Below are positions 54,196 to 62,505 of a stretch of DNA of 64,000 nucleotides, in pieces. Position numbers and translations under genes: made by a program. The notes beneath the pieces were generated by a model. The model saw nothing but the letters and a program-made list of their open reading frames with translations. It was not told the origin of the DNA and ran no database searches. The stretch covers positions 434,001-498,000 of the forward strand of contig CAWCWV010000001.1 of NCBI GenBank assembly GCA_963799365.1, given 5' to 3'. Every line of letters starts with the position of its first letter. The first letter of the stretch is position 1. Origin of the DNA: Marinirhabdus sp963799365. GTDB taxonomy: Bacteria > Bacteroidota > Bacteroidia > Flavobacteriales > Flavobacteriaceae.

Positions 54196-55737
54196 CTATT
54201 TTATCTCTTCACCATTTTTGTCGTAAAAATGATATTCAAGATACGTGTAAGCATCTCTTGGTTGGACTTTTATCCATTTTTTATGCTCCATGAACCATTT
54301 GGTTCGCATTGATGGAAAGCCTTTTACTAAAAAGGCCGCTATAAAAGGATGTGTGTTTAAGGTCATCTTTTTATAGTCTTTTTTAAGGATTCTTTTCAGG
54401 TCCTCTGTAATTCTGTTCACCACATTAATGGGTGCTTCAATTTCGCCAACTTCTGATCCCGGTGCTTCTTCACGCGTCTTAATATTCATTTCTGGTCTAA
54501 CCCGTTGGCGGGTTATTTGTATCAGCCCAAATTTACTGGGTGGTAGGATTTTGTGTTTTGCTCTGTCCTCCTTCATTTCGTCACGAAGGTGGTTGTAGAG
54601 TTTTTTTCTGTTTTCGGCTTTACCCATGTCGATAAAGTCTATCACAATAATCCCGCCCATATCCCGTAGGCGTAATTGTCTTGCTACCTCGGTAGCGGCA
54701 ATCATGTTTACTTCCAGTGCGGTGCCTTCTTGGCTAGTGCTTTTGTTGCTTCGGTTACCACTGTTCACGTCTATAACGTGCATGGCTTCTGTATGCTCTA
54801 TTACTAGGTAAGTACCTCGACTGCTGGAAACGGTTTTTCCGAAAGAGGTCTTTATCTGTCTTTCTATACCAAACTTCTCGTACATAGGTACTTTGGAGTC
54901 GTATAGCTTTACAATGTTGTCCTTTTCGGGTGCAATTTCTTGCACATAATCTTTAATCTGTAAATAGAGTGTTTCGTCATCAATATAAATATTACTGAAA
55001 CTGTCGTTAAACACATCTCTAATGATGGATGCACCTCTATTTAATTCACTTAGCACCTTGCTAGGGTGGTGCGCCCCTTGTAGCTTTTTGCACATCGCTG
55101 TCCAGCGATCCACGAGATTTTGTAAATCTCTATCCAGTTCTGCTACTTTTTTGCCCTCTGCTACAGTGCGTATAATAACTCCAAATCCTTTAGGGCGTAT
55201 GCTCATAATTAAGCGTTTTAGCCTTTCTTTTTCTTCACGACTTTCTATTTTTTGAGAAACAGAAATGCGATCTGAAAAAGGAACCAATACGATATAACGT
55301 CCAGCTATGGAAAGCTCGCTGCTTATTCGTGGTCCCTTGGTGGATATGGGTTCTTTTACAACCTGTACCAGGGTAGATTGATTGTTTTTGAGGGCATTAT
55401 TAATGCCTCCATTTTTATCAATCTCTTTTTCAAATGGGAAATCCTTTAAGGTATAATCCTTAAGTTTACCTGTGCTTACACGTTTTACGAATTTAAGCAA
55501 AGAGAGTACTTTGGGTCCTAGGTCGTGGTAATGTAAAAAGCCATCTTTTTCATAGCCTACATTTACAAATGCTGCATTAAGACCAGGAACAGTTTTCCGT
55601 ATCTTGGCGATAAACACATCGCCAACAGAGAACTTGTTGCTTTCCTCTTCCTTGTGTAACTCGAGTAGTTTTCCATCTTTTAAAAGGGCAAAATCAACTT
55701 CTTGTGAACTGGATCTAATGAATAATTCGTAGCTCAC
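54196..55737 (-). CDS. rng: ribonuclease G/E family endoribonuclease
   Basis: About 513 residues. The S1 domain lies within 20-120 (GDVFIAKIRKTVPGLNAAFVNVG and GFLHYHDLG), then the RNase H-like/DNase I-like core with MHVIDVNSGNRSNK and GGIIVIDFIDMGKAENRK, the two aspartates that bind magnesium. The C-terminal scaffold of RNase E is absent. It cleaves single-stranded RNA in rRNA and message processing. I choose the GTG at 55737 (MSYELFIRSSSQEVDFALLKDG) as start; the longer frame to 55761 begins with TTG inside a dispersed palindrome. Confidence 0.92.
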   Translation of the reverse strand: MSYELFIRSSSQEVDFALLKDGKLLELHKEEESNKFSVGDVFIAKIRKTVPGLNAAFVNVGYEKDGFLHYHDLGPKVLSLLKFVKRVSTGKLKDYTLKDFPFEKEIDKNGGINNALKNNQSTLVQVVKEPISTKGPRISSELSIAGRYIVLVPFSDRISVSQKIESREEKERLKRLIMSIRPKGFGVIIRTVAEGKKVAELDRDLQNLVDRWTAMCKKLQGAHHPSKVLSELNRGASIIRDVFNDSFSNIYIDDETLYLQIKDYVQEIAPEKDNIVKLYDSKVPMYEKFGIERQIKTSFGKTVSSSRGTYLVIEHTEAMHVIDVNSGNRSNKSTSQEGTALEVNMIAATEVARQLRLRDMGGIIVIDFIDMGKAENRKKLYNHLRDEMKEDRAKHKILPPSKFGLIQITRQRVRPEMNIKTREEAPGSEVGEIEAPINVVNRITEDLKRILKKDYKKMTLNTHPFIAAFLVKGFPSMRTKWFMEHKKWIKVQPRDAYTYLEYHFYDKNGEEIK

Positions 55738-55752
55738 GATTTTTGATTTTAG

Positions 55753-55770
55753 TCCCGACAACTATCGGGA
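55753..55770. repeat. CCCGA/TCGGG palindrome upstream of rng
   Basis: TCCCGA-CAACTA-TCGGGA lies 16 bases before the rng GTG on its 5' side, so it would be in the rng leader. The rest of the gap to 55936 is AT-rich and shows no gene. Confidence 0.7.
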
Positions 55771-55936
55771 TGGATTAAACAATAATTTATCACAGGATTT
55801 AATGTTCCTACTATAAAGAGCATAAACAATTCAGTTTAGCACTCATTCATAAAGGAACTACCCGTCGAAACATAACTATACTAAGGTTTAATGTAGTTAC
55901 ATTTCATTTTCAAAGAACTTTTTGTTTTTTTAAACG

Positions 55937-55964
55937 AAAAAAGTAGTTAAAAAAACTACTTTTT
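55937..55964 (-). terminator. intrinsic terminator overlapping the end of the 29-residue gene
   Basis: AAAAAGTAGTT and AACTACTTTTT form a stem whose arm includes the TAG stop of the small basic gene. Read on the minus strand it ends in a T-run. Confidence 0.7.
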
Positions 55965-56045
55965 CTTATGGCGATTAGCGCGTCTTCTTTTCTTACGCTT
56001 GTGCGTCGCTACCTTATGTCTTTTTCTTTTTTTACCACTTGGCAT
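55956..56045 (-). CDS. 29-residue very basic ribosomal-type protein (AURKAIP1/COX24-like)
   Basis: The frame MPSGKKRKRHKVATHKRK, then KRRRANRHKKK, is 29 residues with about two thirds Lys/Arg/His and no acidic residue. It resembles the short DUF1713 (AURKAIP1/COX24, bS22/mS38-like) proteins found on ribosomes, and THX-type proteins are another option. It is read just after HU, with 43 bases between, and its stop lies inside an intrinsic terminator. The compact context (HU, this gene, terminator) supports a real expressed gene. Confidence 0.75.
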   Translation of the reverse strand: MPSGKKRKRHKVATHKRKKRRRANRHKKK

Positions 56046-56088
56046 ATGCTTGTGTTTTTTATGTGTTCTTCAAGAGAAGAACGGGTTA

Positions 56089-56379
56089 TTATTTTACTTC
56101 CACATTGGTCTTAACACCTTCTACAAAAACCTTAGCTGGCTTAAATGCAGGAATGTTGTGTGCAGGTATTTTTATGGTTGTGTTTTTAGAAATGTTTCTA
56201 CCAGTTTTTTCGGCTCTTGTTTTAATAATGAAACTTCCAAAACCACGTAAGTAAACATTGTCTCCACCTTCTAGTGAATTTTTTACTTCGCTCATGAAAC
56301 TTTCTACTGTAGCTTGTACATCTCCTTTTTCCATTCCTAGCTTTTCTGAAATTTTTGCTACTAAATCTGCTTTCGTCAT
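56089..56379 (-). CDS. HU/IHF family DNA-binding protein
   Basis: A 96-residue histone-like protein: MTKADLVAKISEKLGMEKGDV, the dimer helices, GGDNVYLRGFGSFIIKTRAEKTGRN and IPAHNIPAFKPAKVFVEGV, the DNA-binding arm with its Pro tip and the final helix. It bends and packs DNA. The ATG at 56379 is the true start; the open frame extends 20 codons more with no support. It is divergent from mutY with 127 bases between. Confidence 0.95.
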   Translation of the reverse strand: MTKADLVAKISEKLGMEKGDVQATVESFMSEVKNSLEGGDNVYLRGFGSFIIKTRAEKTGRNISKNTTIKIPAHNIPAFKPAKVFVEGVKTNVEVK

Positions 56380-56506
56380 TATAATATAAGTTTTAAATTG
56401 GGTATTTAGGTTTATTTTTTCAAGGTGGCAAATATACATAATTTAATTTGTAAAACTAACCTCTTAAACTATTAAACTTTAAACAGATAAGGAGTACATT
56501 CGTGAA

Positions 56507-57577
56507 ATGACTAAAAATAAATCCTTCTTTTCTAAAAAGCTCATAGCGTGGTATTTACTACATAAACGAATGTTGCCATGGAGACAAACTAAAGACCCTT
56601 ATAAAATTTGGATTTCTGAAATCATACTTCAACAAACACGAGTCGCACAGGGGTTACCTTATTATAATAAATTTGTAGCAGCATACCCAACGGTGCATGA
56701 TTTGGCAAACGCTCCAGAAGAAGAAATTTTAAAGCTTTGGCAGGGTTTGGGGTATTATTCGCGCGCTAGAAATTTACTATTTACGTCAAAAATTGTGGCA
56801 AATAAGTTAAACGGAACTTTCCCTGATAACTACACCGACCTAAAAAAATTAAAAGGGGTGGGTGATTACACCGCAAGCGCTATTGCTTCCATTTGCTTTG
56901 ATAAGCCTGCTGCCGTGGTAGATGGTAACGTATATCGAGTTTTATCACGCGTATTTAACGTAACACTTCCCATAAATAACACAGAGGGCGTCAAATATTT
57001 TAAACAATTAGCACAAGAACTTATAGATACATCACAACCAGGAACTTATAACCAGGCTATTATGGAGTTTGGCGCAAGATATTGTGTCCCTCAAAATCCT
57101 GTATGTCAATCGTGCATTTTCAACGACCGTTGCGAAGCATTTAAAACTAATAAGGTTGCCGAATTACCCGTAAAACTTAAGAAACTAAAAGTAAAAAAAC
57201 GCTATTTCAATTATTTAGTAATTGTTTCAGAAGATCATAAAACACTATTGGAACAGCGAAAAGGAAAAGGTATTTGGCAGCATTTGTATCAATTTCCCTT
57301 AGTTGAATCTTCAACAGAAATTTCCGAAGAAAAACTATTCGAAATGAAGAATTTCAAAAACATTGCTGAAAATATAGAGTTGAAAAGCACCTCTAGATTT
57401 AATGATAATCCAGTGATTCATAAATTAACACACCAGCATCTATTCACAACTTTTTGGATTTTGGAAGCTGGAAGAATTAATGATACAGGTATAGCAATTT
57501 CAGAAATCGAAAAATTTCCCGTGCCAGTTTTGGTTTCAAATTTTTTGAATACATTTAACTTTATCAATATAGTTTAG
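56507..57577 (+). CDS. mutY: A/G-specific adenine glycosylase
   Basis: A 356-residue MutY. It has WISEIILQQTRVAQGLPYY (catalytic Glu), the helix-hairpin-helix LKGVGDYTASAIASICF with the catalytic Asp in AAVVDGNVYRVLSR, the iron-sulfur loop CVPQNPVCQSCIFNDRC (C-X6-C-X2-C-X5-C) and a C-terminal NUDIX-like domain for 8-oxoG recognition (about 225-350). It removes adenine opposite 8-oxoguanine. The mutY-HU-rng neighbourhood is common in this phylum. Confidence 0.95.
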   Translation: MTKNKSFFSKKLIAWYLLHKRMLPWRQTKDPYKIWISEIILQQTRVAQGLPYYNKFVAAYPTVHDLANAPEEEILKLWQGLGYYSRARNLLFTSKIVANKLNGTFPDNYTDLKKLKGVGDYTASAIASICFDKPAAVVDGNVYRVLSRVFNVTLPINNTEGVKYFKQLAQELIDTSQPGTYNQAIMEFGARYCVPQNPVCQSCIFNDRCEAFKTNKVAELPVKLKKLKVKKRYFNYLVIVSEDHKTLLEQRKGKGIWQHLYQFPLVESSTEISEEKLFEMKNFKNIAENIELKSTSRFNDNPVIHKLTHQHLFTTFWILEAGRINDTGIAISEIEKFPVPVLVSNFLNTFNFINIV

Positions 57578-57599
57578 CAGGTGTTTTTAATTTTGAATC

Positions 57600-58424
57600 A
57601 TGGAAAAAACGCAAAAAATACAATGTCCCAATTGTGGTGCAAGTTCTTCTTTTGAAACTATAAGGACGGGATCTTACAAATGTGGTTATTGTTACTCACA
57701 TTGGGAACAAGCGACCTTGATTCCAGAACAAAATGTAGCTATTATTTTTAGGGATTTGATTATTCAGCTTTTTGAAGAAGATAAAGAACTCACCCCCGAA
57801 CGCCCCAAATACGTGGAACGATCTTTTAACCATGTGCTGGGGATTTATACTTATATGATAGAAATAAAAGATGTAGCTGTAATACATTCTTTACTGCCGA
57901 AATTTAGGGAAATGGTTGATGTTCAGATTAGGTACTATGAAAGTCGCGGGATTACAAAAAATACCAGAAAAGAGGAATTGATTGCCAGAAAAACAGACGA
58001 TGAAGGTTTTGTTATGCATCATTTTTTAGCAGCGTTTTATAGTATGCTGTCTAAAATAGAAAGCCAGTATTATACCCAAGAGGAACATCTGCAAATGGCC
58101 CTGGAATACAGCAATTTTGCCCAAAAACTCAGAAGCCAAGCTATTGATGACTTTGAGGAAGAAATGGCAGCCGCCCATTTTGGTGTGCTACAACGTTTGG
58201 GAGATCAAAATGTAGCATTTGCTTGGCTGGATAACCTTTTGCATCGCTTTCCAGAGCAATCTATAGAAGAAGATTTGACTGTATCCCTGGGCTATGCACC
58301 AGATGATGATGATATAGCAGCTTATAAAAAACAAATAAATAATTATAAAGAAGAAGTCACGTTGCTTTTTGAAGATGTTATTTTTTCAAGACCATTCCAA
58401 GATTGGAAAAACAATAAACTATAA
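57600..58424 (+). CDS. zinc-ribbon protein of unknown function
   Basis: A 274-residue protein opening with a zinc ribbon: CPNCGASSSFETIRTGSYKC is followed by GYC, giving CxxC and CxxC knuckles (Cys9, Cys12, Cys28, Cys31). The remaining 230 residues are mostly helical and acidic, with no signal peptide or membrane helix. I do not recognise the helical part. It stands 22 bases past mutY and 59 before ssb on the same strand, so it may share a message with mutY. Confidence 0.6.
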   Translation: MEKTQKIQCPNCGASSSFETIRTGSYKCGYCYSHWEQATLIPEQNVAIIFRDLIIQLFEEDKELTPERPKYVERSFNHVLGIYTYMIEIKDVAVIHSLLPKFREMVDVQIRYYESRGITKNTRKEELIARKTDDEGFVMHHFLAAFYSMLSKIESQYYTQEEHLQMALEYSNFAQKLRSQAIDDFEEEMAAAHFGVLQRLGDQNVAFAWLDNLLHRFPEQSIEEDLTVSLGYAPDDDDIAAYKKQINNYKEEVTLLFEDVIFSRPFQDWKNNKL

Positions 58425-58434
58425 AATCTTAAAA

Positions 58435-58467
58435 TTGATTATATTTAAATTTCAAAATATACCTTTG
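58435..58467 (+). promoter_or_regulatory. probable ssb promoter
   Basis: TTG at 58435-58437 and TACCTTTG at 58460-58467 match the Bacteroidota -33/-7 pattern with 22 bases between. The ssb ATG follows 16 bases later, so the leader would be very short. Confidence 0.6.
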
Positions 58468-58483
58468 TAGATTATATTTTATT

Positions 58484-58942
58484 ATGAGCGGAACATTGAA
58501 CAAGGTCATGTTAATTGGCCATACAGGAGACGAAGTTAAAATGCATTATTTTGAAGGCGGTGGAAGCCTAGGGCGTTTTCCGTTAGCAACAAACGAAACA
58601 TATACAAACCGAACTACTGGAGAACGTGTAAATAATACAGAATGGCACAATGTAGTGGTGCGTAATAAAGGAGCCGAAATTTGCGAAAAGTACCTCAAAA
58701 AAGGAGATAAAGTATATATTGAAGGTCGTTTAAAGACCCGCAAATGGCAAGACGAAAAAGGTATGGATCGCTACAGTACCGAGATACAATGTACAGATTT
58801 TACTTTCCTTACCCCAAAAAGTGATGGTAGTGGCATGCCACAGGATAATTCGTCAAGCCAGGAACAGGCGGCGCGCACTCCTGCCCAACAGCAGCATGTA
58901 CAACAACCCAATACCGAAGATAATGACGATCTTCCTTTTTAA
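58484..58942 (+). CDS. ssb: single-stranded DNA-binding protein
   Basis: A 152-residue SSB: OB fold in the first 110 residues (MLIGHTGDEVKMHYFEGGGSLGRF, TEWHNVVVRNKGAEICEKYL, GDKVYIEGRLKTRKWQDEKG), then a Gln/Ser/Pro-rich linker and the acidic tip DNDDLPF that binds partner proteins. It coats single-stranded DNA in replication and repair. It is followed after 20 bases by gldE, a linkage seen across flavobacteria. Confidence 0.96.
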   Translation: MSGTLNKVMLIGHTGDEVKMHYFEGGGSLGRFPLATNETYTNRTTGERVNNTEWHNVVVRNKGAEICEKYLKKGDKVYIEGRLKTRKWQDEKGMDRYSTEIQCTDFTFLTPKSDGSGMPQDNSSSQEQAARTPAQQQHVQQPNTEDNDDLPF

Positions 58943-58962
58943 GTTTAAATAAAACCACAACA

Positions 58963-60279
58963 TTGGATCCTGAACCCCCGAGTTTATTTATTTACCTTAT
59001 AACCTATACCGAAGTTTCCAGCTTGGTAATTTTGATAGTTCTATTGCTATGTTCAGCCCTTATTTCTGGTGCCGAAGTAGCATTTTTCTCCCTGACCTCA
59101 ACAAATTTCGAATCTGGAGACGAGAAAAACCCCAATAAAAAATTAGCTATTGTAGAACGATTATTAGCAAGACCAAAAAAACTATTGGCAACTATTCTAG
59201 TAGCCAATAACCTTATAAATATTGCCATAGTATTGTTGTTTGCTTCATTAAGCGACACCTTTTTTAGCAGTGTTAGTACGGATTATTTTGGCGTAAATAT
59301 TCGATTTATTTTGGATGTAGTCTTAGTGACCTTTCTTATTTTATTGTTTGGTGAAATTCTTCCAAAGATCTATGCCAGTAGAAATAAGGTGTCTTTTTCA
59401 TTGTTGATGGCTTATCCGCTAAATGTGTTGGATAAATTTTTCTCGCCCATTAGCTTGCCTATGAGAGCTGTTACTTTATATCTCGAAAATAAATTTGGCA
59501 AGCAGAAATCTAATTTAAGTGTAGATCAGCTCTCCCAGGCACTGGAGCTTACAGATGCTAGAGATACTACTAAAGAGGAACAGAAGATTTTACAAGGTAT
59601 TGTAACCTTTGGAAATACAGATACAAGACAGGTAATGAAGCCCCGTATGGATATTTTCGCTTTAAATGAAGCGACGCCTTACAAGGAGATTATGCCAGAA
59701 ATTATCTCACGCGGCTATTCGCGTATTCCTGTCTATAAAGAAAACATAGATACTATTACGGGTATACTTTATGTAAAGGATTTAATGCCTTTTATTGAAA
59801 GAAAAACGTTGGATTGGCCCAGCCTAGTTCGAGATGCTTACTTTGTTCCCGAAAACAAGAAGCTAGACGATTTGCTCAATGAGTTTAAGGAAATGAAAAT
59901 GCACCTCGCTATTGTAGTAGACGAGTATGGAGGCACCAGTGGTTTAATTTCTCTTGAAGATATTATTGAAGAAATTGTAGGGGAAATTAGTGACGAGTTT
60001 GACGATGAAGATTTAATATTTTCGAAACTGGACGACAATACTTTTGTCTTTGAAGGCAAAACACCTATGAAAGATTTCTACAAAGTGATAAAGCTGGAAA
60101 ATCCGGAACTTTTTGAAAATGCCAAGGGAGATTCTGAAACACTGGCTGGATTTTTACTTGAAATTTCAAAAGGCTTCCCTAAACAGAGCGAAGTACTAAA
60201 CTTTCATCAATATGCGTTTACTATTGAAGCGTTTGATAATAAACGAATCAAACAAATTAAACTTTCAATTACACCTTAA
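58963..60279 (+). CDS. gldE: gliding motility-associated protein GldE (CorC/HlyC-type)
   Basis: A 438-residue membrane protein. The CNNM/DUF21 part has three or four helices (about 17-40, 68-95, 105-130) with SALISGAEVAFFSLT and ILLFGEILPKIYASRN; then come two CBS domains (PRMDIFALNEATPYKEIM; YVKDLMPFIE) and a CorC_HlyC domain containing VVDEYGGTSGLISLEDIIEEIVGEI. GldE supports GldD in the gliding/type IX secretion system in Flavobacterium; its relatives move divalent cations. TTG start; the gldD start lies two bases past its stop. Confidence 0.93.
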   Translation: MDPEPPSLFIYLITYTEVSSLVILIVLLLCSALISGAEVAFFSLTSTNFESGDEKNPNKKLAIVERLLARPKKLLATILVANNLINIAIVLLFASLSDTFFSSVSTDYFGVNIRFILDVVLVTFLILLFGEILPKIYASRNKVSFSLLMAYPLNVLDKFFSPISLPMRAVTLYLENKFGKQKSNLSVDQLSQALELTDARDTTKEEQKILQGIVTFGNTDTRQVMKPRMDIFALNEATPYKEIMPEIISRGYSRIPVYKENIDTITGILYVKDLMPFIERKTLDWPSLVRDAYFVPENKKLDDLLNEFKEMKMHLAIVVDEYGGTSGLISLEDIIEEIVGEISDEFDDEDLIFSKLDDNTFVFEGKTPMKDFYKVIKLENPELFENAKGDSETLAGFLLEISKGFPKQSEVLNFHQYAFTIEAFDNKRIKQIKLSITP

Positions 60280-60281
60280 CT

Positions 60282-60836
60282 ATGCGCACGCTGATTTTAG
60301 TTTTTCTGATTATCTTTTTTGCTTCCTGCGAAGATGATGTGACTGTGAAACCTTCGGCTAAACTGCGATTGGAGTATCCTGAACCTGCTTATACCCTAAC
60401 AAAGACTAATTGCCCTTTTAATTTTGAAAAAAATCAATTGGCTACAGTAAAAGTAAAGAACAATTGTGCAGTAAACATAAATTACCCAAGATTGAATGCT
60501 ACTTTATATGTGACCTACCAACGTGTTCTGGGTAAAAATATAGATTCCCTGTTATACGACGCGCAAAAACTTACTTACAATCACGATAAAAAGGCGCAGG
60601 CGATTTTTGAACAACCCAGAGTTGACAGCATTAATAAGGTATATGGAATGTTTTACGCCATAGAAGGCAACGCTGCTACACAATCTCAGTTTTATGTGAC
60701 TGATAGTATCCAGCATTTTGTACAAGGTTCACTTTACTTTAATGCTAAGCCTAACTACGATTCTATCTATCCAGCAGTGATGTATTTACGTAATGACATA
60801 CGCCATATTATGGAGTCTATTTCTTGGGAAGAATAG
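60282..60836 (+). CDS. gldD: gliding motility lipoprotein GldD
   Basis: A 184-residue lipoprotein: signal and lipobox IFFASC (Cys16), then the highly conserved LRLEYPEPAYTL, CPFNFEKNQLA, ARLNAT-type INYPRLNATLYVTY, and GMFYAIEGNAATQSQFYVTDS, with the end DIRHIMESISWEE. These match the flavobacterial GldD family, which is required for gliding and for secretion through the type IX system. The gldE-gldD order confirms it. Likely in the inner or outer membrane facing the periplasm. Confidence 0.95.
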   Translation: MRTLILVFLIIFFASCEDDVTVKPSAKLRLEYPEPAYTLTKTNCPFNFEKNQLATVKVKNNCAVNINYPRLNATLYVTYQRVLGKNIDSLLYDAQKLTYNHDKKAQAIFEQPRVDSINKVYGMFYAIEGNAATQSQFYVTDSIQHFVQGSLYFNAKPNYDSIYPAVMYLRNDIRHIMESISWEE

Positions 60837-60897
60837 GTTTCTGGCTCCAGATTTTGGATTAATTATTTTGCAGTCTTGATTCTTACAGCATAGCGGT

Positions 60898-60916
60898 TCC
60901 CGAAATACATTCGGGA
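60898..60916. repeat. CCCGA/TCGGG palindrome
   Basis: TCCCGAA-ATACA-TTCGGGA, a perfect 7-bp stem, between gldD and the DMT transporter gene. No T-run follows. Same set as 48668, 54065 and 55753. Confidence 0.75.
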
Positions 60917-60994
60917 CAAACATTGTTTCTATATGAATAACAATTATCGTTCATAATTCACAATTTTCCCCACCTTTGCATTTTTAAATTCGAA

Positions 60995-61876
60995 ATGGGC
61001 AACGACAATAAAAAGTGGCTATACCTTGCAATTCTTTCCATTATTTGGGGGAGTTCTTTTATTCTTATTAAAAAAGGATTGGTAGGTTTGACAGACTATC
61101 AGTTAGGTTCATCTCGTATTGTGCTTACCTCCATTTTTCTTTTTTCGGTAGGCTTTAAAAGCCTTAAGCAAATTCAGAAGCGCCATTGGAAATGGATAGC
61201 CATTTCAGGTTTTATTTCGTCCTTCTTTCCGCCATTTTTATTTGCCATGGCTCAAAACGAAATTGACAGCGCAGTGGCATCTATTTTAAATAGTATTGTA
61301 CCAATTAACACAGTGATTGTAGGAGCTACACTTTTCGGAATTCTAAGTTCTCGAAGACAAATAATTGGAGTTTTTATTGGATTGGTTGGCACATTGCTGT
61401 TAATAATTGCTAGCGCAGAGTTTAATACTAACCAAAATTACTGGTACAGTTTATTAATAATTGCTGCCACTATTGGGTATTCACTCAATGTAAATATTAT
61501 TAAAAAATACTTAAATGATATTAGTGCCTTAGCCGTGACTACGGGGAATTTTTTGTTTATTTTTTTGCCAGCATTAATTACACTTTATTTCACAGGTTTT
61601 TTTGAAACTATTTTTTCTTCTGCTGAAATGCAACGTGCTTTTTTTTATGTAGCCATACTATCACTTTTTGGTACAGCCATTGCAAAAGTATTATTCAATA
61701 AATTGGTCCAAATAGCCAGTCCGGTTTTTGCTTCTTCTGTTACTTATACAATGCCTATAGTTGCAATATTATGGGGTGTGGTAGATGGGGAGTCTTTCAG
61801 TATATGGCAGCTACTAGCGGCAGCTGTGATATTATTTGGGGTTTATTTAGGAAATAAAAAGAAAGTAAACCAATAA
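60995..61876 (+). CDS. DMT-superfamily transporter (EamA family)
   Basis: A 293-residue protein with ten membrane helices in two EamA repeats: the first opens LAILSIIWGSSFILIKKGLVGLT and the second around SLLIIAATIGYSLNVNIIKKYL. It ends LLAAAVILFGVYLGNKKK. It should carry a small metabolite, out of or into the cell; the substrate cannot be told. It is flanked by 158 and 67-base gaps and seems to be on its own. Confidence 0.88.
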   Translation: MGNDNKKWLYLAILSIIWGSSFILIKKGLVGLTDYQLGSSRIVLTSIFLFSVGFKSLKQIQKRHWKWIAISGFISSFFPPFLFAMAQNEIDSAVASILNSIVPINTVIVGATLFGILSSRRQIIGVFIGLVGTLLLIIASAEFNTNQNYWYSLLIIAATIGYSLNVNIIKKYLNDISALAVTTGNFLFIFLPALITLYFTGFFETIFSSAEMQRAFFYVAILSLFGTAIAKVLFNKLVQIASPVFASSVTYTMPIVAILWGVVDGESFSIWQLLAAAVILFGVYLGNKKKVNQ

Positions 61877-61943
61877 GATTACGTTAAAGAATAGGTTGGT
61901 TTTAAATTTTTTTCCGAAATTTATAGTTCAATAAAAAAATTAC

Positions 61944-62405
61944 ATGTCTAAAATTTACATAAAATACGGAGTATTAATTGCTATAGGCCTTATTCTTTAC
62001 TTTATAATTACCAAATTACTAGGATTACATCAATATCCTGTGTTGAGCGCCGCTAATGGAGTTATCTATGGAGCTGGAATATTTATGGCACTTAAAAAAT
62101 CTAAGGAGAGAAAAAACAAATTTGCATACCAGAGAGGTTTTCAGGTTGGGTTTATGAGTGGCGCTATAGCAACCCTTATTTTTGTGGGTTTTATGGCAAT
62201 AAATTTGTATCAAATTGACACAGAATTTGCTGCCACGATTTTGAATAGCTGGAACTGGAGTTATGAAAGCGGCACTTTTATTATTCTTATTTCACTTGTT
62301 TTAATGGGAGTGTCTACATCATTGGTACTCACGCTTGCGTTTATGCAACTACTCAAGGATACATGGAACACTCCAGCTGGAAACCGAAATCAGCCAATAA
62401 AATAG
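61944..62405 (+). CDS. DUF4199 family membrane protein
   Basis: A 153-residue protein with four membrane helices (about 7-24, 30-48, 70-92, 110-138) and the loop KKSKERKNKFAYQRGFQVGFMSG between helices two and three, as in DUF4199. Function not known. It ends 34 bases before the rplU promoter. Confidence 0.78.
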   Translation: MSKIYIKYGVLIAIGLILYFIITKLLGLHQYPVLSAANGVIYGAGIFMALKKSKERKNKFAYQRGFQVGFMSGAIATLIFVGFMAINLYQIDTEFAATILNSWNWSYESGTFIILISLVLMGVSTSLVLTLAFMQLLKDTWNTPAGNRNQPIK

Positions 62406-62416
62406 AGTCCAAACCT

Positions 62417-62447
62417 TTTGTGGATTAAGAATTTAAAATTATATTTG
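62417..62447 (+). promoter_or_regulatory. promoter of rplU-rpmA
   Basis: TTTG at 62417-62420 and TATATTTG at 62440-62447, 19 bases apart, are an exact fit to the Bacteroidota -33/-7 consensus. The expected start is around 62453, at the foot of the leader hairpin. Confidence 0.85.
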
Positions 62448-62449
62448 CA

Positions 62450-62475
62450 CCCGCTTTGAAGAGAAGCGGGTTTTT
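62450..62475 (+). terminator. terminator-like leader hairpin upstream of rplU
   Basis: CCCGCTT pairs with AAGCGGG over a 7-base loop, followed by TTTTT. It begins almost at the expected transcript start and ends 30 bases before the rplU ATG. As for rimP it has the form of an intrinsic terminator in a 5' leader, and so may attenuate or protect the message. If transcription starts a few bases later the stem would be incomplete. Confidence 0.6.
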
Positions 62476-62505
62476 AATTTTTAATAAATATCTAAACGTT
62501 ACGCT

